5,601 bases of DNA from an uncultured Bacteroidota bacterium (GCA_903851455.1 CAINOM010000272.1:1-5601), one strand, 5' to 3'. Shown: positions 1-5,118, numbered from the stretch's first letter. Numbers and translations: made by a program. The notes: a model not told the origin generated them from the sequence alone.

Positions 1-1175
1 AGCTGGCCGTCTTCATCATTAAATACGGTTATTTTCATTTTCAGCGCGCTGTTGTTGTATACACCGATATACTTCTTCGCATCGGGCACTACGGTCACTG
101 TTTTTTTAAGGTGTGGGTCCAGCGCCACAGATATCTTGTAGCATATCTTATCAAGGTCTACCGTAGTAGCATTTGCCAGCAGGATGATAGATATTTTATC
201 ATCAACGAGTTTCCAGTAGTCGGAGGTAAAGCCGCCGCCGTAGGGGTTACCGCCATGACGCACCAGCCGGTGCTTGTTTTGCGACAGCACTTCCCAGCCA
301 TAGCCATAATAGATCGTCTCCTCATCATCTCCTGCCATAGCCAGGACAGTATCTTCATACATCCGTGCCCAGTCGGCTCTGGTCAGCAGCTTGCCTTGCC
401 GCTGTATGTCGTCCCACTTCAGCATGTCGGCAACAGTGGAAGTAAATGCGCTACTGGGCCGCAGTGCGTGCATATCAGCCACAGCATTGTGTCCCCCGGT
501 CTTTTCATTGTAGGTGTAACCCGTGGCCCTGTGCTCGGGGCCGGTCTTGTCGGTAGTGGTAGTATGGGTAAGCCCTGCCGATGAAAAAAGATCATTCATA
601 TGGTCCGCAAAGCTGCGGCCCGATGCTTTTCTGATCACTTCGGCCAGTACAAAGTAGCCAAGGTTGCTGTAAGCCCACTTAGTGCCGGGCGCCCACAGCA
701 GTGTATCATAGTAGGCGCCCTGTATCACAAACGAATCGGGATAGCGCTTTTCCAGCGTGGTCATAGTATTGATAGGCGACTCCCGTTCCAGCCCCGATGT
801 GTGGTTGAGCAGCATGCGGATGGTAATACCATCCCAGCTTTCCGGCGCACTAGTGATGTACTTACGGATGTGATCGGAAAGATCGAGCTTCTTCTGCTCC
901 GCCAGCTGCATAATGGCCGCGGCTATGAACTGCTTGCTCAGCGACCCAAGCAGGTAAACGGTGTTCTCACTTGCAGGTGGCGCATCAATAAGGTTTTCCA
1001 TCCCATACCCTTTCTGCATCAGCACCTGCCCGTTGCGCACAATGCCCAGCGAGAGGCCGGCAATGTGCTGCCTGCGCATCTCGGCCTTCACTATGCTGTC
1101 TATAACAGTATTCTGGGCGTAGCCGTACCAATGCCCGCAAAGCAATGCAAGCACTAAAAATATTCGCGTATACAT
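1..1175 (-). CDS. Exported serine hydrolase, class C beta-lactamase / peptidase S12 family (C-terminus cut by window edge)
   Basis: Translating the minus strand from the ATG at 1175 gives 391 uninterrupted codons to the left edge with no stop, so the gene continues outside. The first 22 or so residues (MYTRIFLVLALLCGHWYGYAQ) form a signal peptide with a likely cut after Ala20, so the protein should act in the periplasm or outside the cell. The catalytic signature of the beta-lactamase superfamily is present: S78-L-S-K81 (SxxK, with the nucleophile Ser and the base Lys), Y169-S-N171 (YxN) and H307-G-G309, the HxG form of the KTG box. From about residue 366 a new segment begins (KKYIGVYNNSALKMKITV), which resembles the start of the small beta-barrel domain that often follows this catalytic domain in Bacteroidota. 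Family members include esterases, D-aminopeptidases, DD-carboxypeptidases and beta-lactamases, so the substrate cannot be named. A promoter box lies 19 bases upstream. Confidence 0.93.
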   Translation of the reverse strand, partial: MYTRIFLVLALLCGHWYGYAQNTVIDSIVKAEMRRQHIAGLSLGIVRNGQVLMQKGYGMENLIDAPPASENTVYLLGSLSKQFIAAAIMQLAEQKKLDLSDHIRKYITSAPESWDGITIRMLLNHTSGLERESPINTMTTLEKRYPDSFVIQGAYYDTLLWAPGTKWAYSNLGYFVLAEVIRKASGRSFADHMNDLFSSAGLTHTTTTDKTGPEHRATGYTYNEKTGGHNAVADMHALRPSSAFTSTVADMLKWDDIQRQGKLLTRADWARMYEDTVLAMAGDDEETIYYGYGWEVLSQNKHRLVRHGGNPYGGGFTSDYWKLVDDKISIILLANATTVDLDKICYKISVALDPHLKKTVTVVPDAKKYIGVYNNSALKMKITVFNDEDGQ

Positions 1176-1193
1176 TTTATACTTGGCTTTACT

Positions 1194-1221
1194 CAAATGT
1201 AAAGATAACAGGTGGAAGAAA
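1194..1221 (-). promoter_or_regulatory. Promoter for the serine hydrolase gene (Bacteroidota type)
   Basis: Read on the minus strand, 1201-1194 is TACATTTG, an exact match to the Bacteroidota -7 consensus TAnnTTTG. A weak -33 candidate, TTTC, lies at 1221-1218 with a 16-base spacer, where TTTG at 17-20 is usual. A start site about 5 bases past the box would leave a leader of about 14 bases before the ATG at 1175. The position in the 64-base gap behind the toxin gene suggests the hydrolase can be transcribed independently of the toxin-antitoxin pair. The -33 match is poor, so strength is uncertain. Confidence 0.55.
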
Positions 1222-1239
1222 CAGCGAGGCGCTGCAAAC

Positions 1240-1521
1240 CTACTGCGGTGGAAAATGCTTGTATACTTCTCCCCGGGCGAGGATGCGAATCACTATTACC
1301 TTAGGATGAATATATTCAACACCAACACGCCAATCGCCCACTCTGATGCGATAATAACTTTCTCCTTTTTTCTGTCCTTCCATTTTCCTGAAGTCGGTCC
1401 CTGACTGATCCAGGTTCTTCGCCGCTTCAAGCTGGGAAATAAGCTTTTCCACTGCGTGCACTACAGCCTTAGGCTTCGACTTCAGATCCTTCAGAAAAGA
1501 CCGGGTAATGATCACTTCCAT
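1240..1521 (-). CDS. RelE/ParE-superfamily toxin of a type II toxin-antitoxin pair
   Basis: This 93-residue basic protein has the size and layout of RelE/ParE-type toxins: a beta strand (MEVIITRSF), a helical hairpin rich in Lys and Ala (residues 8-36), then a strand-rich core. Recognisable blocks are FRKMEG (44-49), YYRIRVGDWRVGVEY (56-70) and VIRILARGEVYKHFP (77-91), the last matching the VxFLHRxxIYKxFP end of this superfamily. Members either cut ribosome-bound mRNA (RelE/HigB-like) or poison gyrase (ParE-like); the sequence does not decide between them. The usual His of the LHR block is Ala here (Ala82), which may affect activity. The start at 1521 lies inside the last codons of the upstream gene (10-base overlap) and is preceded by a purine-rich AGGAA run, pointing to translational coupling. 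Both partners are short, adjacent and in antitoxin-first order, which supports the call. Confidence 0.87.
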   Translation of the reverse strand: MEVIITRSFLKDLKSKPKAVVHAVEKLISQLEAAKNLDQSGTDFRKMEGQKKGESYYRIRVGDWRVGVEYIHPKVIVIRILARGEVYKHFPPQ

Positions 1522-1808
1522 TTCCTGATCTCTTTTCTGAATTCATCTGCTGAAATAGTATCGTCATCTTTGTCGGCACGCAGAAGCTGCAGCATCAGGT
1601 AATCCTCAACATCCTCGTTTTCTATGATGCCCATTAGCTTCACTATGTCATCCGTGCTCCAGTTACCACGCTGCTTTTTTGCGGAAAATGTAGCAGGGCT
1701 CAACCCCATCTTTTTACTCAGATAATCATTCCGATAACCACTCACATCTATAAGCTCCGGTAAAAACTGGACGAGTGTCTTATAATTATTTGCAATACTC
1801 AATAACAT
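1512..1808 (-). CDS. Putative helix-turn-helix antitoxin partner of the RelE/ParE-like toxin
   Basis: I do not recognise a named antitoxin family; the role is inferred from position and layout. From the ATG at 1808 the product is 98 residues. Residues about 25-62 read as a helix-turn-helix: YRNDYLSKKMGLSPATFSAK, then KLMGII, where SKKMGLSPATFSAKK resembles the recognition region of XRE-type repressors. The tail, residues 63-98 (ENEDVEDYLM... ADEFRKEIRKWK), is strongly charged and would suit wrapping around the toxin. A longer frame exists from a GTG at 1844 (110 residues), but the promoter -7 box at 1825-1832 lies inside that extension, so a transcript from it could only use the ATG at 1808. 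It overlaps the toxin gene by 10 bases (its TGA is at 1512-1514). Expected role: neutralise the toxin and repress their shared promoter. Confidence 0.75.
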   Translation of the reverse strand: MLLSIANNYKTLVQFLPELIDVSGYRNDYLSKKMGLSPATFSAKKQRGNWSTDDIVKLMGIIENEDVEDYLMLQLLRADKDDDTISADEFRKEIRKWK

Positions 1809-1854
1809 TTCTGTTGATTTTAAACAAAAATACAAATATTTCACTAAACAGAAA
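1808..1854. repeat. 8-bp inverted repeat flanking the toxin-antitoxin promoter (candidate operator)
   Basis: TTTCTGTT at 1808-1815 and AACAGAAA at 1847-1854 are perfect reverse complements with 31 bases between. One arm touches the antitoxin start codon and the other covers the -33 element, so the -7 box and predicted start site lie between them. A further 8-bp palindrome, AAATATTT, sits at 1834-1841 in the promoter spacer. Antitoxins with DNA-binding domains usually repress their own operon, so these arms are reasonable operator half-sites. That function is inference, and the AT-rich background makes such repeats less rare. Confidence 0.4.
1825..1854 (-). promoter_or_regulatory. Promoter of the toxin-antitoxin pair
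   Basis: On the minus strand 1832-1825 is TATTTTTG, an exact TAnnTTTG -7 box, and 1854-1851 is TTTC at a spacer of 18 bases, one mismatch from the TTTG -33 box. The predicted start site near 1818 leaves about 10 bases to the ATG at 1808. The stretch 1801-1860 has only 11 G/C in 60 bases by hand count, so chance matches to an AT-rich motif are easier here than elsewhere; the correct spacing and the position next to the start codon are the main support. Confidence 0.6.
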
Positions 1855-2228
1855 AATAAGATCAGGAAAACAAAAATGCGAGAATCTTTCGTGGCAGTTT
1901 CATCTGTCCGGCATTCTTTTTGCGGCCAATAATAGTACCAGGTTCACTGGTCAGAACAAACAAAATGGCAGGCAAACAAAATCAGGATTACATAAATATA
2001 GGGGCACAAAAATTCGTGCCCGACAATGCGGGCTTTATGGCACCGCGGTCGAGTTGAACAATAAGTGTCTAACTTTTGTGCAACAATTTGTGGGTATCTT
2101 TTGCGCAATTAATTGATTATTAGGCGAAAGACGTCCAAAAGCAGAAAATAAAAAAAACTGTACAATATTGAGCAATTCGCCGCGGCAACTTGCCGTTGCT
2201 CTGTTCGAAGCGAAAATGCCCGATGTAG
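1855..2228. other. Non-coding stretch with small hairpins, no convincing gene
   Basis: No reading frame here has a recognisable protein, a promoter box at a sensible distance, or codon use like the neighbours. Structure seen: ACCAG/CTGGT around 1937-1950; CAAACAAAAT twice at 1957-1966 and 1973-1982, 16 bases apart; GGGCAC (2002-2007) with GTGCCC (2016-2021); GCCCG (2018-2022) with CGGGC (2029-2033), which shares bases with the previous stem; the palindrome CAATTAATTG at 2106-2115. A 30-codon frame at 1965-2057 on the plus strand is open but unsupported. The block looks like decayed or spacer DNA between the toxin-antitoxin pair and fbp. Confidence 0.6.
2170..2201. repeat. Nested imperfect palindrome
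   Basis: GAGCAA (2170-2175) pairs with TTGCTC (2196-2201), and inside it CGGCAA (2183-2188) pairs with TTGCCG (2190-2195) around one base. The inner and outer stems join directly on the right side but leave a 7-base bulge on the left. Read on the minus strand it is followed, 11 bases later, by a run of eight T (2156-2149), so it could act as a weak second terminator behind fbp, although the T run is too distant for a classic one. Confidence 0.4.
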
Positions 2229-2249
2229 AGACGTTGCACTGCAACGTCT
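2229..2249. repeat. Perfect palindrome with 10-bp arms (REP-like intergenic element)
   Basis: AGACGTTGCA (2229-2238) and TGCAACGTCT (2240-2249) are exact reverse complements around a single C. The left flank reads TGTAG. Palindromes of the form GTAGAGACG...CGTCTC are, from memory, frequent intergenic repeats in Bacteroidota and some other phyla; the right flank here (TCCTG) has lost the matching CTAC. It lies just past the fbp terminator, a usual site for such elements. It could be a REP-like element moved by a Y1/TnpA-REP transposase encoded elsewhere, or a protein-binding site. Confidence 0.6.
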
Positions 2250-2267
2250 TCCTGCACCATGACACGC

Positions 2268-2302
2268 AAAAAAATGCCCCGCATCCTGAAATACGGGGCA
2301 TT
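2268..2302 (-). terminator. Strong intrinsic terminator of fbp
   Basis: On the minus strand AATGCCCCG (2302-2294) pairs perfectly with CGGGGCATT (2281-2273). The stem continues inward through one C/A mismatch and two A-T pairs to a loop of six bases. It is followed at once by a T run (2274-2268, seven A on the plus strand). It lies about 75 bases past the fbp stop codon, which fits the end of a single-gene fbp transcript. Confidence 0.88.
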
Positions 2303-2350
2303 GTATAACCTGATTGCTTGTCCGAATGGCATTCACTGCCGGGCGGGCAC

Positions 2351-2382
2351 TTTCAAATCAGCACATTTTCAAATTATCAAAT
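2351..2382. repeat. Short AATTTGA-type repeats overlapping the fbp stop
   Basis: CAAAT occurs at 2354-2358, 2370-2374 and 2378-2382, within TTTCAAAT (2351-2358), TTTTCAAAT (2366-2374) and ATCAAATT. On the minus strand these are ATTTGA units, and the first one supplies the last codon and the stop of fbp (ATT TGA). Degenerate strings of this kind are familiar to me from intergenic DNA of Bacteroidota, but I cannot verify copy number here. Confidence 0.4.
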
Positions 2383-3402
2383 TGCCGAAGGCACATGCTC
2401 TTTCACATACTCCATCACTTTGTTCACCATGTTCTTGGAGCCAATGTATATTGGCACACGCTGGTGCAGCTCTGTAGGGGTAATATCCAGTATGTTCTCG
2501 GAACCGCTGACTGCTTTACCGCCGGCGGCTTCTACGATAAAGGCCATTGGGTTGCACTCATATTGCAGGCGCAGCTTACCGTTGGGGCTGCTCTTGTCTG
2601 CCGGGTACATGAAGATGCCGCCTTTTATAAGCGTGCGGTGCATGTCTGCTACCATAGAGCCTATGTAGCGCTGCGTCAGCGGGCGGCCCTCTTCTTTATT
2701 GTGCTCCATGCAGTATTTGAGATAGGCCTGCATGCCGTCCGAGTATTTTATGCTGTTTCCCTGGTTCAGGGAGTAGATCTTACCGTTGTCGGGGCACTTC
2801 ATATTGGGGTGAGAAAGGCAGAACTCCCCTATCGATGGTTCAAGGGTAAAGCCATTCACACCGAGGCGGGTAGCATATACCATCATGGTGCTGGAGCCGT
2901 AAATGATGTAACCGGCCGCCATCAGGTTCTTACCGGGCTGCAGAAAGTCGGCGTCTGTACAGGGTTTGCCCAGTTCGCTCACCCTGCGGTAAATCGCGAA
3001 GATGGTACCGATAGGCGCGTTCACATCTATATTAGATGAGCCATCCAGTGGGTCGAAGAGCACAACGTATTTGGAATTGGCAGAGAATGTGTCCTGGTAA
3101 GAGATGTGGTCGTCATTTTCTTCGGAGCCTATTCCGGCGCACTCGGTACAGTTCTGCAGGATGTTGATCAGCGTTTCATTAGCGAAAATGTCCAGCTTCA
3201 TCTGCTCTTCGCCCTGCACATTGGTAGCGCCATGCTTGCCCAGTATGTCCACAAGGCCTGCCCGGCGCACCTGGTTATTGATCACCTTTCCTGCCAGGCC
3301 TAGGTCTCTGAGAATGGCAGACAGATCACCTGTTGCCTGCGGGAACTTCCGGGTCTCCTGGATGGTAAACTCATCCATGGTTATTAGCTTACTCTGCGAC
3401 AT
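2377..3402 (-). CDS. fbp: Fructose-1,6-bisphosphatase, class I
   Basis: This cytosolic gluconeogenic enzyme hydrolyses fructose 1,6-bisphosphate to fructose 6-phosphate and phosphate with Mg2+. The 341-residue product matches the class I length (about 330-340). Clear motifs: GEEQMKLDIFAN (64-75), the metal-binding SEENDD (93-98), DPLDGSSNID (117-126, with metal ligands D117 and D120), QRYIGSMVADMHR (244-256), GGIFMYPAD (261-269) and the signature GKLRLQYECNPMAF (275-288) with metal ligand E282 and substrate-binding K276. Gln280 replaces the Leu usual before YECNP. The frame stays open to an ATG at 3552, but the added 50 residues are not enzyme-like and contain the promoter box at 3424-3431, so the ATG at 3402 is chosen; an ATG at 3378 (MDEF) is the alternative. 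The gene is divergent from the 3543 lipoprotein gene and followed by a strong terminator, so it is probably transcribed alone. Confidence 0.97.
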   Translation of the reverse strand: MSQSKLITMDEFTIQETRKFPQATGDLSAILRDLGLAGKVINNQVRRAGLVDILGKHGATNVQGEEQMKLDIFANETLINILQNCTECAGIGSEENDDHISYQDTFSANSKYVVLFDPLDGSSNIDVNAPIGTIFAIYRRVSELGKPCTDADFLQPGKNLMAAGYIIYGSSTMMVYATRLGVNGFTLEPSIGEFCLSHPNMKCPDNGKIYSLNQGNSIKYSDGMQAYLKYCMEHNKEEGRPLTQRYIGSMVADMHRTLIKGGIFMYPADKSSPNGKLRLQYECNPMAFIVEAAGGKAVSGSENILDITPTELHQRVPIYIGSKNMVNKVMEYVKEHVPSAI

Positions 3403-3423
3403 TTTTCTCAATTTATTGTTGCC

Positions 3424-3454
3424 CAAAATTAAACAAGAATCAGAAGGATACCAA
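3424..3454 (-). promoter_or_regulatory. fbp promoter (Bacteroidota type)
   Basis: On the minus strand 3431-3424 is TAATTTTG, an exact TAnnTTTG -7 box, with TTGG at 3454-3451 as a degenerate -33 box after a 19-base spacer. A start site near 3418 gives a leader of about 16 bases to the ATG at 3402, which carries only an A-rich stretch (GAGAAAA) instead of a clear Shine-Dalgarno site. The -33 half lies in an 8-bp palindrome, CCAATTGG (3451-3458), which could be an operator or chance. Confidence 0.6.
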
Positions 3455-3509
3455 TTGGCACTGTTTTTATTATGCCTTAAATAGTACTCAAATACATATT
3501 TCGCCGTCG

Positions 3510-3517
3510 TAACTTTG
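3510..3517 (+). promoter_or_regulatory. -7 box for the plus-strand lipoprotein gene
   Basis: TAACTTTG is an exact TAnnTTTG match placed 25 bases before the ATG at 3543, so a start site near 3524 would leave a leader of about 19 bases containing GGGTAGGG. No good TTTG -33 box is visible 17-20 bases upstream (around 3486-3493). Together with the fbp promoter it makes the 140-base gap 3403-3542 a divergent promoter region. Confidence 0.5.
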
Positions 3518-3542
3518 ATGGCTGGGTAGGGAAAACACACAC

Positions 3543-4274
3543 ATGATGACATTTAGAATACTACGCTCAATAGGCTTATTGGTTTGCATTGTTACTACGC
3601 TGGGCAGCTGCACACTGCTGAAGGAGAACTCCAAGTATGACTTCAATGACGGCATCTACCAGACGAGGCGTTTCGGCCGTCACCCGGTATACGTGCTACG
3701 GGTAGACGATGATACCATAGCCGTATTCCCGGTATTAGAGTTCAAAGACTCAACAGCCATTCTCACGAAACAGCGGGTCAATTATACACCCATGCAAAAG
3801 AAATTCAAGGACAATAAAGTGTCGCATAGTTTCTATCGTCCTTCCTTCGATGTGGATGTGATAACAATACCCGCTAAATTCAGGCCGGCAACGTATCTGC
3901 TGCCCAACCAGCTTACCACTAACTTTAACGGCGCAGTACTTTGCGGCTACCGGATAGACGCTTACAAAGTGAACTACAGGCGCACGCCCCTGAACATCTA
4001 TAAACAAAAAGTAAATCACACCGGGTACAGCGGAGGGTTGTTTGCAGGTATCGGGAATACACTGGTCGACGCCAACTCGCTGCGAGGGTCCAACACAGAT
4101 CTTCAGTACGAAGGGATGATCCTCGTTACGGGCGTGGCAGCGAACATAGCCGTAGAGAGCATCACATTTGGCATCTCCTTCGGTACCGATTACTTGCTCG
4201 ACAAATATAGTGGCCTGTGGGTCTACCAGGGAAAACCTTGCATTGGGTTTACAGTGGGGCTTGATTTAAACTAA
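3543..4274 (+). CDS. Lipoprotein of unknown function, probably envelope-associated
   Basis: I do not recognise a named family. The 243-residue product starts with a lipoprotein signal: basic residues at 5-8, a hydrophobic run (GLLVCIVTT) and the lipobox L20-G-S-C23, so Cys23 should be lipidated and the protein anchored in an envelope membrane. After it, KYDFNDGIYQTRRF (31-44) and the strand-rich segment VYVLRVDDDTIAVFPV (49-64) look like a small beta domain. The C-terminal half is Gly- and aromatic-rich: GGLFAGIGNTLVDAN (164-178), TDLQYEGMIL (185-194), FGISFGTDYLLDK (209-221), WVYQGKPCIGFTVGLDLN (226-243). Ending on an alternating strand suggests beta-barrel or beta-sandwich structure, but this is inference. 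The start is ATG ATG; either could be used. It is divergent from fbp and convergent with the metalloprotease gene, so it appears to be a single-gene unit. Confidence 0.8.
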   Translation: MMTFRILRSIGLLVCIVTTLGSCTLLKENSKYDFNDGIYQTRRFGRHPVYVLRVDDDTIAVFPVLEFKDSTAILTKQRVNYTPMQKKFKDNKVSHSFYRPSFDVDVITIPAKFRPATYLLPNQLTTNFNGAVLCGYRIDAYKVNYRRTPLNIYKQKVNHTGYSGGLFAGIGNTLVDANSLRGSNTDLQYEGMILVTGVAANIAVESITFGISFGTDYLLDKYSGLWVYQGKPCIGFTVGLDLN

Positions 4275-4344
4275 CTACCGCCGGTACTTTTCTGCGAGAG
4301 AAAAAGAGCAAACGATCCGGGAGTTGAAGTTATATCCGCCAGCG

Positions 4345-4377
4345 AAGCCCCTTCAAGGGTTGGGGGTTGTTATTTCC
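4345..4377 (+). terminator. Weak terminator-like hairpin between convergent genes
   Basis: CCCC (4348-4351) can pair with GGGG (4362-4365), extended by AA/TT past one mismatch, with a 10-base loop, followed by a moderately T-rich tail (TTGTTATTT). It is the only stem in the 95-base gap between the two convergent genes and overlaps the metalloprotease stop codon at 4370. The stem is short, so this is a weak call. The rest of 4275-4344 shows nothing I can name. Confidence 0.25.
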
Positions 4378-5113
4378 CTCCGTTCGCATGCAGATCATTA
4401 AGGCAGTTGCTGTCCAGCAAGGGCACTGTGCTCGACAGGGTCGGAATCACATTATGTGTATCGATAGCGTAGTACATAAGGCAGTGCGGATTGGTGCAAT
4501 GGTTGTTGTGCACGGTGTCCTGGTGGAATACCTGCATGGGCGTGCCGAGGTTCACGAGCCCTAGTATGTGTCCCAGTTCATGCTCCAGCACGCTGGTCTC
4601 CAGCGCCACGCGCGTTGGCTGCCCGAAGCCGCCAGAGTTAGCGTAAATGTCCTTGCCAAAAAGGCAGATAGATGTGTTGCGATAGGCAAAGCCCAAAGTA
4701 GTGAGCGACGTATCAAAACCATCGGTGACAAGGATATAGACCGCGATCGTATTGCCGCTGGTATAAGCGGTGCGGTTTATGCGCTCCGTAATCGCTGCTG
4801 AGTCTACCGTAAATGCATGCCCGTTCGCCGCTATCTGCGACTGGGTGATGTTGATGCCGCCGGGCTTATTACAAATACCATTCAGGTAAGCGGTAAGATT
4901 ACTGATAGTGGTCGCATCCAGCGGATAGCCGGGCATATACTGCACCTGGATATTGAGCGTAGTATAGGTAACAGAGCTGAGCATATCCACCGCCGACTTG
5001 CCCAGCGCCTGGTCGCTATAGCTGTTGGGCAGCGTCTCCGGGTTGGTGTTGTTCTGCTTCCGGCACGAAAAAAGAAACACTAATAACGATGAGACAAGTA
5101 ATATTTTCTTCAT
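4370..5113 (-). CDS. Zinc-metalloprotease-like lipoprotein (metzincin / archaemetzincin-type motif)
   Basis: From the ATG at 5113 the product is 247 residues. MKKILLVSSLLVFLFSC is a lipoprotein signal with lipobox L14-F-S-C17, so it should be anchored in the envelope. The zinc site is H178-E-L-G-H182 followed by G185-L-V-N188, i.e. the metzincin pattern HExxHxxGxx(H/D) but with Asn at the third-ligand position. Sixteen residues later comes H205-C-TNPH-C211-L-M213, which is the HCx4CxM continuation typical of archaemetzincins, with M213 as a candidate Met-turn. I recall Bacteroidota proteins annotated as membrane metalloprotease with this HExGHxxGLVN...HC...CLMY layout, so it is probably a family trait rather than a mutation. 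The CxxC pair of true archaemetzincins is absent. The substrate is unknown. It lies 39 bases after the GNAT gene on the same strand, so co-transcription is likely; I see no exact TAnnTTTG box in that gap. Confidence 0.85.
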   Translation of the reverse strand: MKKILLVSSLLVFLFSCRKQNNTNPETLPNSYSDQALGKSAVDMLSSVTYTTLNIQVQYMPGYPLDATTISNLTAYLNGICNKPGGINITQSQIAANGHAFTVDSAAITERINRTAYTSGNTIAVYILVTDGFDTSLTTLGFAYRNTSICLFGKDIYANSGGFGQPTRVALETSVLEHELGHILGLVNLGTPMQVFHQDTVHNNHCTNPHCLMYYAIDTHNVIPTLSSTVPLLDSNCLNDLHANGGK

Positions 5114-5118
5114 AAAAA

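Noticed and set aside
111..1157. Two long plus-strand open frames (111-584 and 600-1157) opposite the serine hydrolase
   Set aside because: Their products look like no protein family, while the opposite strand gives one continuous frame with signal peptide, SxxK, YSN and HGG motifs. They are antisense shadows of that gene.
1809..1844. 12-residue extension of the antitoxin from a GTG codon
   Set aside because: The predicted promoter lies inside the extension, and the ATG at 1808 is a stronger start.
1775..2116. A 113-codon plus-strand frame across the toxin-antitoxin promoter
   Set aside because: It runs through very AT-rich control DNA and hairpins, has no recognisable domain and overlaps the antitoxin start on the opposite strand.
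2035..2336. Three minus-strand frames downstream of fbp
   Set aside because: They cross the strong fbp terminator and the palindrome, overlap one another in different frames and encode no recognisable protein.
2314..3039. A 241-codon plus-strand frame opposite fbp
   Set aside because: Composition is unusual (His-, Ala- and Val-rich) and it lies wholly across a certain fbp gene on the other strand; no promoter or start context supports it.
3403..3552. 50-residue N-terminal extension of FBPase
   Set aside because: The extension is not enzyme-like, contains the promoter -7 box and would overlap the start of the divergent lipoprotein gene.
4367..5083. Several plus-strand frames opposite the metalloprotease gene
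   Set aside because: No family resemblance; they mirror a minus-strand gene with a clear lipobox and zinc motif.
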